NCBI GenBank assembly: GCA_902785605.1
Contig: CACZZL010000010.1
Coordinates: 62,001-126,000 of the forward strand
Origin: an uncultured Bacteroidales bacterium
Lineage (GTDB): Bacteria; Bacteroidota; Bacteroidia; Bacteroidales; Paludibacteraceae
Direction of reading: 5' to 3'
Length of the DNA stretch: 64,000 nucleotides
Shown here piece by piece: positions 42,818-52,037 of this stretch (position 1 is its first letter; every line of letters begins with the position of its first letter). Under the pieces are notes generated by a model. That model saw only the letters and a program-made list of their open reading frames with translations. It had not been told where the DNA came from and searched no databases. A program made the position numbers and the translations under genes.

Positions 42818-44340
42818 TCACAGCAATTATTTGTGCAGCAGTAGGCGGACTCCTTCTGGGAGCCGGTATCTACTACCTCATCTCGCGCATTGCCGCGGCG
42901 AACCTGATCAAGAAGGCAGCCGAGGAAGCTGAGGTGATGAAAAAGAACAAGATTGTTGAGGCTAAGGAGAAATTTATCGCCCTGAAACTGGAGCACGACA
43001 ACGCCGTGCGCGAGCAGGACAAACGGATACAGCAACACGAACAACGTTTGCAGCAACGTGAGCAGCAGCTTAACCAACGTCAGGGAGAAGTTCAACGTGC
43101 CCTCAACGAAGTAAACCAAAAAACGCAAGCTATTGATCAGCGTCAACAGGCGCTGGACTTCAAGCAGCAGGAGATTGAGAAGATGCACCATGAGGCAGAG
43201 AAACAGCTCGAGCAACTGAGCGGTATGTCTGCCGAGGAGGCAAAGAAACAACTCGTCGAAGCGCTTAAGGATGAGGCCAAGACGGCCGCTATGTCCTACA
43301 TCAACGAGATCATGGATAACGCGCGTCTCGAGGCAAATAAGGAGGCGAAGAAAATCATCATCCAGACCATCCAGCGTGTTTCTTCCGAGACGGCAGCCGA
43401 GAGCACTGTTTCTGTCTTCCATATCGAGAATGACGAAGTCAAAGGTCGTATTATCGGCCGTGAGGGACGTAACATCCGTGCCCTTGAAGCCGCTACCGGC
43501 GTGGAGATCGTAGTCGATGACACTCCCGAGGCCATCACCCTCTCTGCTTTCGACCCCGTACGCCGTGAGATAGCTCGCCTCTCCTTGCACCAACTCGTAC
43601 AAGACGGACGTATTCACCCGGCACGTATCGAGGAAGTGGTGGCCAAAGTGACCAAGCAGGTGGAAGACGAGATCATCGAAGTGGGTAAACGTACCACTAT
43701 TGACCTCGGTATCCACGGGTTGCATCCTGAACTCATTCGCCTCGTGGGCAAAATGAAGTACCGCTCGTCATACGGTCAGAACTTGCTTCAGCACAGCCGC
43801 GAGACCGCGAACCTCTGTGCGGCGATGGCCGGTGAGTTGGGACTCAACGTCAAAGCTGCTAAGCGTGCCGGTTTATTGCACGATATCGGTAAAGTGGCTG
43901 ACGACGATGTTGAGCTGCCGCACGCAGAACTTGGTATGAAACTGTGTGAGAAATACGGAGAGAAACCCGATATATGCAACGCTGTCGGTGCACACCACGA
44001 CGAGTGTGAGATGAAATCGCTCATCGCACCGATCGTGCAAGCTTGTGACGCTATCTCCGGTGCTCGTCCGGGTGCACGTCGTGAGATCGTGGAGAGTTAT
44101 GTGAAACGTCTCAAAGATCTGGAGAACCTCGCTATGAGTTTCCCGGGTGTGGTCAAGACGTACGCACTCCAAGCCGGTCGTGAACTGCGTGTCATCGTAG
44201 GTGCGGACAAGATTTCCGATAAGGATACCGAACTCCTCTCCTTCGACCTTGCGAAACGTATCCAAGACGAAATGACCTATCCGGGTCAAGTCAAGGTGAC
44301 CGTCATCCGTGAGGTGCGTGCAGTCAATGTAGCTAAATAA
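42814..44340 (+). CDS. rny: Ribonuclease Y
   Basis: Membrane-anchored endoribonuclease starting mRNA decay, 508 residues. Order: N-terminal helix ([19 protein letters not shown]), coiled coil to about residue 170, KH domain ([20 protein letters not shown]), HD domain ([10 protein letters not shown] with later HDEC), and a conserved C-terminus ([20 protein letters not shown]). It overlaps zapA by 4 bp. A terminator-like hairpin follows at 44398-44420. Confidence 0.97.
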   Translation: MITAIICAAVGGLLLGAGIYYLISRIAAANLIKKAAEEAEVMKKNKIVEAKEKFIALKLEHDNAVREQDKRIQQHEQRLQQREQQLNQRQGEVQRALNEVNQKTQAIDQRQQALDFKQQEIEKMHHEAEKQLEQLSGMSAEEAKKQLVEALKDEAKTAAMSYINEIMDNARLEANKEAKKIIIQTIQRVSSETAAESTVSVFHIENDEVKGRIIGREGRNIRALEAATGVEIVVDDTPEAITLSAFDPVRREIARLSLHQLVQDGRIHPARIEEVVAKVTKQVEDEIIEVGKRTTIDLGIHGLHPELIRLVGKMKYRSSYGQNLLQHSRETANLCAAMAGELGLNVKAAKRAGLLHDIGKVADDDVELPHAELGMKLCEKYGEKPDICNAVGAHHDECEMKSLIAPIVQACDAISGARPGARREIVESYVKRLKDLENLAMSFPGVVKTYALQAGRELRVIVGADKISDKDTELLSFDLAKRIQDEMTYPGQVKVTVIREVRAVNVAK

Positions 44341-44368
44341 AGTTTAAAGTTGAAAGTTGAAAGTTTAG
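44341..44368. repeat. Heptamer array, AGTTGAA family (4 units) after rny
   Basis: Units AGTTTAA, AGTTGAA, AGTTGAA, AGTTTAG directly after the rny stop; includes the stop codon of the convergent trmN6 gene (44365-44367). Confidence 0.88.
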
Positions 44369-45072
44369 AGATAGAACTCTCTACACAATTCCGAATAGGC
44401 GGCTGAACGGCCGCCTTTTTCGTCTTCTAAAACGAGAGTGTCTTCGACAATTGTCCATTGTCCATTGTACATTGTACATTTCCGGAATGCCAGCAACACT
44501 CTCCTAGCCGGCTTTGACTCCTTACTATATACGCGCGTAACGCGCGTGAGAAAGAGGTTCTCAGCGGCAGCCAGTTGGCGCACTTCGTTCTCCGCTTTGG
44601 CCGGCAGAATAAGTGCCAGTTGTCCGTTCTCCTTTAACAACCGCGCACTGTGATGAATCAGTTCTGCGTACGAGAGCGTGTCGGTATGCCGCGCAGTCTG
44701 ACGACCTTTGTCAGGGTTTTTGAGCGAGTTTTGAAAATAAGGCGGGTTAGAAACAATCAGATCGTACGTGCCCGGCCACTCTTGCAATTTGGCACAATAA
44801 GCCTTAACACCATTTTCGCGGGCTTGCTCTGCAGCAGCTTCGTCTATATCAATGCCCTCCACTTCTGCTTCCGGACGACAGCGCTGCATCAACATGCGCG
44901 CGATGAGTCCTGAGCCAGTGCCGACATCCAGAATTGTACATTGTACATTGTCACTTTGTACATCAGGAGCGGGTGTCCACGCTCCCAACAGCACCCCGTC
45001 TGTGCCCACTTTCATGGCGCATTTATCGTGCCATATGGTAAACTGCTTAAAGCGAAAGTTCGGTGTGCTCAT
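44365..45072 (-). CDS. trmN6: tRNA1(Val) (adenine37-N6)-methyltransferase
   Basis: A 235-residue class I methyltransferase related to TrmN6/YfiC: FTIWHDKCAMKVGTDGVLLG at the start, SAM motif ILDVGTGSGLIARML, catalytic IVSNPPYFQNSL and the KNPDKGRQTARHTDTLSY segment. Two heptamer arrays are translated in frame: VQSDNVQCT at residues 38-46 next to the SAM loop, and CTMYNGQWTIV at 198-208 near the end. It overlaps the permease gene upstream by 26 bp. Confidence 0.92.
   Translation of the reverse strand: MSTPNFRFKQFTIWHDKCAMKVGTDGVLLGAWTPAPDVQSDNVQCTILDVGTGSGLIARMLMQRCRPEAEVEGIDIDEAAAEQARENGVKAYCAKLQEWPGTYDLIVSNPPYFQNSLKNPDKGRQTARHTDTLSYAELIHHSARLLKENGQLALILPAKAENEVRQLAAAENLFLTRVTRVYSKESKPARRVLLAFRKCTMYNGQWTIVEDTLVLEDEKGGRSAAYSELCREFYL
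44398..44420 (+). terminator. Rho-independent terminator after rny
   Basis: GGCGGC (44398-44403), loop TGAACG, GCCGCC (44410-44415), then TTTTT. It lies within the C-terminal coding part of convergent trmN6. Confidence 0.65.
44449..44483. repeat. Heptamer array, CATTGTC/CATTGTA family (5 units) in trmN6
   Basis: Units AATTGTC, CATTGTC, CATTGTA, CATTGTA, CATTTCC, a mixture of the GACAATG and GTACAAT families. Read on the minus strand as CTMYNGQWTIV. Confidence 0.9.
44933..44965. repeat. Heptamer array, GTACAAT family, in the 5' part of trmN6
   Basis: Units ATTGTAC, ATTGTAC, ATTGTCA, CTTTGTA, CATCA. Read on the minus strand as DVQSDNVQCT, the shared peptide. Confidence 0.9.
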
Positions 45073-45787
45073 GGTGGCAACAATGATCGTGGTGGTGCGC
45101 CTCTAATACACAGTGAATAGCGAGGTATGTACCTAAAATCAAGAACAATGCCGCGCATATATGGCGGAACCATTTCTCGAACGTGCTCATCTTACTCGTT
45201 AACTTACCGATACTCACTGCGCTGTAACTTACCAACCACGCAATCAGCATGATAGGCAGACCGGTGCCCAGGCCGAATACAATAGGCATAACCCAATTCC
45301 AACTGCCCGGCAGCGTCAACGTGATATCGATCATCGTCAGGAAATACACCAGACGGTGCGGACAGAATGCGATTGCAAAGAAAATACCGAGAATGAACGA
45401 CCACAGCCAACTCTCCTTGCTGTCCGTCTCCTTGAGCCATTTGCTGATGCCGTGATCGTGCTCGTGGTGATGATGTCCGCTGAACAACAGCACTGCACCG
45501 CAGATGAGCATGAAGCCCGCCAAGATCGGTTCGCCCCAATTCCCCAGCAGGTGCTCAATTACATCGGTCTGCGCGCCCATAAGAAACGGGATACTGAGTA
45601 ATACGTAGGTAACTAACTTACCCAGTACGAACATCAGTCCGTTGGTCAGTACCAGCCGTTTGTTGTTGATTTCCTTGTCAATATAGCCAATGGCGGTTAT
45701 GCTGGTCATCAGTGTACACGGATCGAGAATAGTCAGCAATCCCAGTAGCAGCGCCGTCAATAGTTGTATCAAATGTTGTGTGATCAT
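45047..45787 (-). CDS. Polytopic permease of the CcdA/ArsG-like superfamily
   Basis: About 246 residues with six predicted helices. The DPCTLMTSITAIGYI and FCPHRLVYFLTM segments, each at a helix start with Cys-Pro or Pro-Cys, are those of the DsbD/CcdA superfamily, in the branch annotated as ArsG-like efflux permeases. Histidine-rich loops (GHHHHEHDHG and a HHHDHCCHHEH tail) suggest metal contact. The start at 45787 (MITQHLIQLL) is chosen over a longer frame that runs through the promoter. Electron-transfer partner or substrate unknown. Confidence 0.8.
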   Translation of the reverse strand: MITQHLIQLLTALLLGLLTILDPCTLMTSITAIGYIDKEINNKRLVLTNGLMFVLGKLVTYVLLSIPFLMGAQTDVIEHLLGNWGEPILAGFMLICGAVLLFSGHHHHEHDHGISKWLKETDSKESWLWSFILGIFFAIAFCPHRLVYFLTMIDITLTLPGSWNWVMPIVFGLGTGLPIMLIAWLVSYSAVSIGKLTSKMSTFEKWFRHICAALFLILGTYLAIHCVLEAHHHDHCCHHEHTELSL

Positions 45788-45812
45788 CTGTTTAGTTCGT
45801 ATTTTTCGGGCT

Positions 45813-45903
45813 GCAAAATTACTGCTTTTTTTGCATATACGCAAATAATTCCGCATTTTTGTCAATAAATCTTGCGTATGTCATTTTTTTTGTGTAATTT
45901 TGC
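45813..45903. promoter_or_regulatory. Divergent promoters for the permease and the histidine kinase
   Basis: Minus: TAATTTTGC (45821-45813) with TTGCATATACGCAA at 45831-45844. Plus: CTTGC at 45871-45875 and TAATTTTGC at 45895-45903; the kinase ATG is only 7 bases further, so its leader is very short or absent. Confidence 0.8.
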
Positions 45904-45909
45904 AGTCGA

Positions 45910-47904
45910 ATGAAAACGATCGTACGAACCATAGGAGTTTGGGTGTTGGCGATGAGCCTTTGTTTGCTGGCATCCTGCACCTCGGATGAACAGCGTCTGG
46001 TCAAGCGCCAACAGCAGGCGGAGCAACAGACAGCGGTGCTGTGTGACGCGCTGATACACAACTCCTCGTTGGACACCATCCGCACGATTGCGGAGAAAGA
46101 TCCGAACACGCTCTTTTACATCTTCGATGCGCGCCAACTGGTCTATTGGTCCAGCAACCGCCTGGCTTCCGATGAGGTGTTCCTCAATACCTACGACACC
46201 TGGCGCGACATGTCGTTTCGCAACGCACAGACCAAAGCGCGGTGGACCCGGGCAGGCATATATAACGTGCTCACGGTGCTTCCGCTGCACTACACGGAGA
46301 TAGAGGAGTACACCGACATTGAGACGATCGCCTCACAGACGTTCTCCTTCCGCCGCCTGTACGAGAACACCAGCCGTCCGTACACGCATTCGCGTCTGTA
46401 TTTCATACTGTGCCATGTGCTGTTTGGCCTGGTGGTACTCATCGGTATCATCGGTCTCATTCGCAACCGCGGCATTCGTAACATGCGTCTCTCCACGCGT
46501 ATCATGTATATCATTCTGGCACCCGTTCTGGCGGTGTTCATCTATATCTTTGTCATGTCCATCCGCTATGTACATACCAACTATGAGGAGCACCAGCGGC
46601 ATGACCTGCATATGCGTTCGGAGTATATCCAGTCCTATCTCCGCTCGCTCTATTACTGGGACACGCCGCTGACAAGCGCGAACGCTACCGGTTTGGCAGT
46701 GGACCTGCACGACCTGGCGGTGGACCTCAATCAGGACATACATGTCTATTCACTGTCCGGTGAACTGATCGCTTCTTCCTCACCGGCACTCTTCGACCAC
46801 GGTATCCTCTCCCGCCGCATGGCACCCGAAGCGTTCTTTACCGAGGAGCGCGCCATCGTCTGCTATGAGCAGGTAGGCTCGCACCCTTACCTGGTGTCGT
46901 ATATCCCGTTCCATAACGGTTCGTTTGTTACCATCGGATACATCGCTGTGCCGTATTTCCTGAGTGAACAGGTGCGCAACGCGCAAGTCGATGCCCTCTT
47001 GGCTCGTCTGCTGCCGCCGTACATCATCGTGTTGCTGCTCTCTCTCGTCTTCGCTTTCTGGGCGGCCAAAGGTATGACGGCTCCGCTCTCTGCACTCACG
47101 GATAAAATGCGCCATTTTGCCATCGGTGCCAAGGACAATCATATCAACTATCCCTATCATGACGAATTAGGTGCCCTCGTGGAGCGCTATAACACCCTCG
47201 TGGATAGAGTAGAGGAGTCTGCCGAACAGCTGGCAACCTCCGAGCGTGAAGGCGCATGGAGGACAATGGCGCGGCAGGTGGCGCATGAGATCAACAACCC
47301 TCTCACGCCGATGAAACTGTCCGTGCAGAAACTGCAGCGCTTGCGTGGAACGGAGCAGTTCGATGCTTACTTTGAGAAAGCGACACCGATGCTCATTTCC
47401 GAGATAGACAACCTCGCGCACATTGCGCAGTCTTTCTCTACCTTCGCCAAGCAGCCCGAAGTGGTGACGACCGAGGTGGATATAGCCGAGAAACTGTCCA
47501 ACGTGATCACGCTCCAGCGCGCGAACGACGAGCAGATTCCAATCCGCTATGTGGGCGCGGACTCCGGCATCATCGGCTTGGCGGACAAGGAGCAGATTTC
47601 GCAGGTGTTTGTCAATATCATTCGCAACGCGCTCCAGGCATCTCCTACCGATATCATCGTCGTGCTGAACGCTGCCTACTCGGACCGCGAGATGCAGATC
47701 TCCATCTCCGATGACGGCACCGGCATTCCGGAGGATATCCAGGCACGTATCTTCCAGCCGAACTTCACTACCAAGTCCAACGGAAACGGACTCGGCTTGG
47801 CGATCTCCAAACATATCGTTGAGACTTCCGGCGGACGTATCGAGTTCGAGACCTCGCCCAAGGGAACGACGTTCTACATCTATCTACGTAAACAGATCAG
47901 CTGA
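45910..47904 (+). CDS. Sensor histidine kinase (NtrY-like), possibly lipidated N-terminus
   Basis: A 664-residue two-component sensor. It begins with a lipoprotein-like signal ending LLASCTS, then a periplasmic part, a helix near 165-185 and another near 195-220, a second sensing region, a helix at about 375-395, HAMP-like linker (TAPLSALTDKMRHFAIG), the dimerisation box ARQVAHEINNPLTPMKLSVQ with the phospho-accepting His near 459, and an ATPase end with DDGTGIPED and NGLGLAISKHIV. The stop overlaps the AraC-type gene by one base, so the pair may work together; no response regulator is adjacent. Confidence 0.92.
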   Translation: MKTIVRTIGVWVLAMSLCLLASCTSDEQRLVKRQQQAEQQTAVLCDALIHNSSLDTIRTIAEKDPNTLFYIFDARQLVYWSSNRLASDEVFLNTYDTWRDMSFRNAQTKARWTRAGIYNVLTVLPLHYTEIEEYTDIETIASQTFSFRRLYENTSRPYTHSRLYFILCHVLFGLVVLIGIIGLIRNRGIRNMRLSTRIMYIILAPVLAVFIYIFVMSIRYVHTNYEEHQRHDLHMRSEYIQSYLRSLYYWDTPLTSANATGLAVDLHDLAVDLNQDIHVYSLSGELIASSSPALFDHGILSRRMAPEAFFTEERAIVCYEQVGSHPYLVSYIPFHNGSFVTIGYIAVPYFLSEQVRNAQVDALLARLLPPYIIVLLLSLVFAFWAAKGMTAPLSALTDKMRHFAIGAKDNHINYPYHDELGALVERYNTLVDRVEESAEQLATSEREGAWRTMARQVAHEINNPLTPMKLSVQKLQRLRGTEQFDAYFEKATPMLISEIDNLAHIAQSFSTFAKQPEVVTTEVDIAEKLSNVITLQRANDEQIPIRYVGADSGIIGLADKEQISQVFVNIIRNALQASPTDIIVVLNAAYSDREMQISISDDGTGIPEDIQARIFQPNFTTKSNGNGLGLAISKHIVETSGGRIEFETSPKGTTFYIYLRKQIS

Positions 47905-48764
47905 TGTTTTTCCAGATTGTTCAACCCACAGAGGCACTCAGACCGTATATATCGCGCTACGTGTTTGTGCGTGCGGAAGGTTCGACGGACACGATGACGC
48001 CTCCGGAGGATGATCCGCGTTTTGTGAACGGCAAACACGTGCAGCCTTTGTTGCCTAATTACGGCAGTTTGATTTTCGTTCGAAACGCTGTGGTGGAAGT
48101 GGGCAGCAAACGATCCGACGAACTGATGTTGTTGGGCGCGAACCAGACGACTTTAGGGCTGACGACGCTGAGCGGATGGTTTGAAGGAATGATGCTTGAT
48201 TTCGAGCCCGGAGGCATGCATGTGTTGACGGGTATCGATCTGCAGCAATTGTCCGGTCAAGTGCTTACGGCTCATGAGAGCGGCGATGAGGGGCTGTTGT
48301 GTCTGGATCAGATCTTCAAATCAAGCCCGAAGGCGGAGTCCATTGCTTCGCAGTTGGATGCTTTCTTCTTGGGACGTATTCCGCAGAAAATCGATGCCCA
48401 CTATGCACGGCTGAGCAAAGTGATTGCGGCTTGCGATGAGGCGAAAGGCAATATATCTGCGGCGGAATTGGCGTCTGTCGCTTGTCTGGGCGAAAGGCAG
48501 TTCCTGCGGGTTTTCCGCAATTATGTGGGTATTCCGCCTAAACAGTTTGTGCGTTTGAGACGTTTTCATCGAACCTTGCAGGACATGCAGTCTCAAGCGG
48601 CGCAAGGACAGACCATCGACCTGTTGGCAACTGTTCTCAGACACGGATACTATGATCTGAGTCATGCCGCCTTGGAGTTTCAGCAGATGGGATGCGTCTC
48701 TCCCGGGCAGTTTAGGATGTTAGGCATCCCTTTGACGGCTGATTTCTCGGTCTTTTTTGCATAA
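47904..48764 (+). CDS. AraC family transcriptional regulator
   Basis: A 286-residue regulator. The N-terminal cupin-like domain (RPYISRYVFVRAEG; LLGANQTTLGLTTLSGWFEG) and the C-terminal double helix-turn-helix (ISAAELASVACLGERQFLRV and FRNYVGIPPKQFVRLRRF) are evident. Coupled by a TGATG junction to the histidine kinase. Nearest downstream genes, a lipoprotein and a TonB-type receptor, are possible targets. Confidence 0.92.
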   Translation: MFFQIVQPTEALRPYISRYVFVRAEGSTDTMTPPEDDPRFVNGKHVQPLLPNYGSLIFVRNAVVEVGSKRSDELMLLGANQTTLGLTTLSGWFEGMMLDFEPGGMHVLTGIDLQQLSGQVLTAHESGDEGLLCLDQIFKSSPKAESIASQLDAFFLGRIPQKIDAHYARLSKVIAACDEAKGNISAAELASVACLGERQFLRVFRNYVGIPPKQFVRLRRFHRTLQDMQSQAAQGQTIDLLATVLRHGYYDLSHAALEFQQMGCVSPGQFRMLGIPLTADFSVFFA

Positions 48765-48822
48765 AAATGCCTCAAAAAGGTACAATGTCCGTTTTTTCAT
48801 ATCTCATTTCCGCAAAAAGCAG

Positions 48823-48831
48823 TACTTTTGC
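48823..48831 (+). promoter_or_regulatory. Promoter -7 box of the 48870 lipoprotein
   Basis: TACTTTTGC at 48823-48831, with a T-rich stretch upstream in place of a clear TTTGC box; this weaker form would suit activation by the AraC regulator upstream. Confidence 0.5.
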
Positions 48832-48869
48832 ATCGGATTTGAAAAATTAACATGTAAACTGTAAAGAAT

Positions 48870-49370
48870 ATGAAAAAGCTTATGACAATTTTGATGGGTG
48901 TCGCAATGATCGCACTCACAGCATGTAACAATGAACCGGGTATCAAAACAGCCCTTGGTGAATATTCTTATCGTCTTTCCGGTACAGCACGTATCTATTT
49001 CCAGGAGAACGACAGTGCCACGCATGTGACGCTTGAGCCGGAGACCGGTACCTTAAAAGTGATTCGTGGCGACGTGCCCAACACGGGTATCATGACCGTT
49101 TATGCCGACAATGGTAACACCTACGAGCTGCCGTTGCTCTTTGCGCACGACACGATCTGGGTAGAAGGCGAGAAGGACGTCTATCGGGATATTGAGGTCA
49201 TGGTAGGCAGTCAAAAAGAAATCTTCCACATCCGCATAGGCGGCGAAGGACTTGTGCTCAACAATGGTGATCTGACTATCGGTCTGGGCTATACCGGACG
49301 CAGTCGCAATACGGACCACCCGTGGACGTTGACCTCGTCGGATGTTCGTATGAATGCTAAAAAATATTAA
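48870..49370 (+). CDS. Small lipoprotein, calycin-like
   Basis: A 166-residue lipoprotein (MKKLMTILMGVAMIALTAC). The body is a run of amphipathic strands (ALGEYSYRLSGTARIYF, GTLKVIRGD, LTIGLGYTGRSR) reminiscent of the calycin-like or lipocalin-like Bacteroidales lipoproteins. Gene lies between an AraC regulator and a TonB-linked receptor and may be part of the same response. Function unknown. Confidence 0.8.
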   Translation: MKKLMTILMGVAMIALTACNNEPGIKTALGEYSYRLSGTARIYFQENDSATHVTLEPETGTLKVIRGDVPNTGIMTVYADNGNTYELPLLFAHDTIWVEGEKDVYRDIEVMVGSQKEIFHIRIGGEGLVLNNGDLTIGLGYTGRSRNTDHPWTLTSSDVRMNAKKY

Positions 49371-49449
49371 TTTTGAAAAATTTGGCGACGATCAGGTGTA
49401 ACCTTGCAATCAATACGGTATCTAATAGGTAGATAAAAATCCAAAACGT

Positions 49450-51921
49450 ATGAAAAAGTTTTTCTTAGGTATTATGCTCTGTGTGGCGGTTTCTGTTTCC
49501 GCCAAGACTATCAAAGGCGGCGTCATTGATGCAAAAGGTGACGCGATGCCTTTTGTGACGATATCTGTATTAGCTCAAGACTCAACCCTGCTCACCGGCG
49601 CTATCACCGATGATGATGGTAAGTACGAGCTCGAAGTCATTGTACCGAACTATATTATCCAAGCCTCCTATGTGGGCTATCATACAGCCTATGGTGGACC
49701 GGACTTTGTGCTCCGCGAAGAGACAGAGCAGCTCCGGGAACTGGAAGTCAAAGCCAAGAAGCCCCTTATCGAGCGACAGATGGACAAGTTGGTGGTGAAC
49801 GTCTCCGCTTCGCCCCTCTCCGCCGGCTCCAACGGTAACGATATTCTTCGTCGCGCACCGGGGGTACGCATCGACAAGGACGGTAACATTACCGTCAACG
49901 GAAAAGGCGTCGAGATTTGGATAGACGGCAAGCCTTCGTACCTTTCCGGCCAGCAACTCAAAGCCATGCTCGATGGAACAGATGGCAACACGATCGAGAA
50001 AATAGAGATCATCTCTAATCCATCCGCCAAATACGACGCTTCCGGGCAAGGAGGTATCATCAATATCAAGACCAAACGCAACATGATGCGTGGTATCAAC
50101 GGTATGTTGTCCGTTGGGTACGGAGGTATGTATTTTGGCGATGTGAAGCGTTGGTTGAACCAGGAGATGGCTTCGCTGATGCTCAATTACAGGGGCGAGA
50201 AAACATATACCTTTGGTCAATTGACGCAGGTTTATGCGGAGAACGATATAGATTTTGAGAGTTACCGCGAGACACCTCAGTTCAAGAACTACTCGTACTC
50301 GCACTATGACTTGAATTTTCAGTACTACATGCTCAAGGTCGGCAACGATTGGTATATCGACTCGCTTAATACGTTCGGTTTTATTCTTCAGGTACCCTAT
50401 ATGCGTGTTAATCAGCGTATTATGCCAGATGGTAACAGCGCCTATACGATTGACAAAACGCTTGCCGACACAACGAATAGTATCACCCGTTCGAACAACC
50501 GAATGCAGTCTCCGCAGCACACGGCGAACCTCAACTACACCCACACTTTTAACGAGGCGCTGGAACGGGAGTTGACGGTCAATGTGGACTATAACCGCTA
50601 TAATAACGCTTCGATTAACGAGCAGGGTACGCGGTACGACAAACCCTATCTGGGCAATACGTCTCTGGGACTTGATATCCGTAGCCGTCAAGTGGTAGAT
50701 ATCTACAGCGCGAAGTTGGATTTTCAGACTAAGTTCTGGCAGACAGGTATGATCGAGTGCGGCGTTAAGTATGGTCTGTCATCTACGAACAACTCGATGA
50801 CCACCGACTCAACGATCAACGACATCCTGCGCTCTCAGACGATCTCCAACTTCATCTATGATGAACATGTGGCAGCTGCCTATATTTCTGTGGGCAAGCA
50901 GTTTGGCGAGCATTGGTCGGTTAAGTTAGGTCTGCGCGGCGAATATACCTATAGTAAGGGTCTGTGGAGACAGGCGCAGACAGACTCGCTGACCAGCAAA
51001 TCGTATTTCGATCCGTTCCCCACAGCTTATGTGGGTTATACGAGCAAACCTTTAGGCAAACTCGGTCAACCGATCGCAGTCAGCGCCAGTTATACACGGC
51101 GTATAAAACGACCGAATTACTGGATGCTGAACCCCTTCAAGACCTATGTCGATGCCTATAGTTATCAGGAAGGAAATACAACCCTCAAACCGGAGTTTAA
51201 CAACGATGTAGAACTGCATTTCAGTTGGACGCAGTACTTGAATGTGACGTTCAATTTTGCGCACACGCAAGATATGTTCTCTGCGAAAACGACCATTATG
51301 CCGAGTGGCATCGGACGCGCACAATGGATCAATTTCGGTACCTGTACCACGCATGGCGCGAATGTGTCATTGACCGAACTGCCGCTTGTGCCGAAATTCG
51401 ATGACGAGCATAAGGTGAACGGCGCATGGCTGGCTTTGACCGTCAATGCCGGATGGCTGCATTTTATCAATAAATCCTACGAGAAACAAGCTGACGGAAA
51501 ACCCGTTTATGAGAACCGAAGTCATTACGGTTATGCCGGAGGTACGCTCTCGGCCTATCTGCCGAAAGATTGGACCATGACCTTCGACGGCAACTGGTCT
51601 TCGCCGATGGCCACCGGCTATAATAGGCAAGGCAGTACCTATTTCCTTAGTTTCGGCGTGCGGAAGATGTATATGGCGAAGGGCTTGATCTTCAACCTGA
51701 ATGTACAGGACTTGGCGCGTTCGTTGTCCTTCCATGAAGAAGATTTGGGACAAGCACCCGGTTATAGCAGTTGGTCTAAAAACACGATTCGCCAACAACG
51801 TGTAATGCTCTCTGTTACTTGGATGTTCGGTCAGTACCAACAGCATAAGTACCGTAAAGTGGGTGATTTGGACGAACTCAACCGTCTCGGCGGTGGCGGT
51901 GGGGTTTCTACCGGAAATTAG
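49450..51921 (+). CDS. TonB-dependent receptor-like outer-membrane protein
   Basis: An 823-residue protein with signal MKKFFLGIMLCVAVSVSA, a carboxypeptidase-regulatory-like domain (about 20-105; IKGGVIDAKGDAMPFVTISV), a plug (about 120-215; RRAPGVRIDKDGNITVNGKG, IEIISNPSAKYDASGQGGII) and a long barrel of the OMP_b-brl_3 type. No SusD partner follows, so it is not a standard Sus pair. It would import a ligand with ExbB/ExbD/TonB energy or act as a signalling receptor. A weak promoter (TTTGG at 49381, TAACCTTGC at 49399-49407) precedes it. Confidence 0.9.
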   Translation: MKKFFLGIMLCVAVSVSAKTIKGGVIDAKGDAMPFVTISVLAQDSTLLTGAITDDDGKYELEVIVPNYIIQASYVGYHTAYGGPDFVLREETEQLRELEVKAKKPLIERQMDKLVVNVSASPLSAGSNGNDILRRAPGVRIDKDGNITVNGKGVEIWIDGKPSYLSGQQLKAMLDGTDGNTIEKIEIISNPSAKYDASGQGGIINIKTKRNMMRGINGMLSVGYGGMYFGDVKRWLNQEMASLMLNYRGEKTYTFGQLTQVYAENDIDFESYRETPQFKNYSYSHYDLNFQYYMLKVGNDWYIDSLNTFGFILQVPYMRVNQRIMPDGNSAYTIDKTLADTTNSITRSNNRMQSPQHTANLNYTHTFNEALERELTVNVDYNRYNNASINEQGTRYDKPYLGNTSLGLDIRSRQVVDIYSAKLDFQTKFWQTGMIECGVKYGLSSTNNSMTTDSTINDILRSQTISNFIYDEHVAAAYISVGKQFGEHWSVKLGLRGEYTYSKGLWRQAQTDSLTSKSYFDPFPTAYVGYTSKPLGKLGQPIAVSASYTRRIKRPNYWMLNPFKTYVDAYSYQEGNTTLKPEFNNDVELHFSWTQYLNVTFNFAHTQDMFSAKTTIMPSGIGRAQWINFGTCTTHGANVSLTELPLVPKFDDEHKVNGAWLALTVNAGWLHFINKSYEKQADGKPVYENRSHYGYAGGTLSAYLPKDWTMTFDGNWSSPMATGYNRQGSTYFLSFGVRKMYMAKGLIFNLNVQDLARSLSFHEEDLGQAPGYSSWSKNTIRQQRVMLSVTWMFGQYQQHKYRKVGDLDELNRLGGGGGVSTGN

Positions 51922-51960
51922 GAAAAAACAGACTTTTTTATTAAAAAAGTGACGTGCGCG

Positions 51961-51993
51961 CTTGCGTATGTCATTTTTTTTTTGTAATTTTGC
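51961..51993 (+). promoter_or_regulatory. Promoter of gdhA
   Basis: CTTGC at 51961-51965 and TAATTTTGC at 51985-51993. The -33 box lies in the loop side of an imperfect hairpin, TGACGTGCGC-GCTT-GCGTATGTCA. Confidence 0.8.
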
Positions 51994-52037
51994 GGGCAAA
52001 ATTGATTTAACACAATATCTGAAAAACATAAATCATT

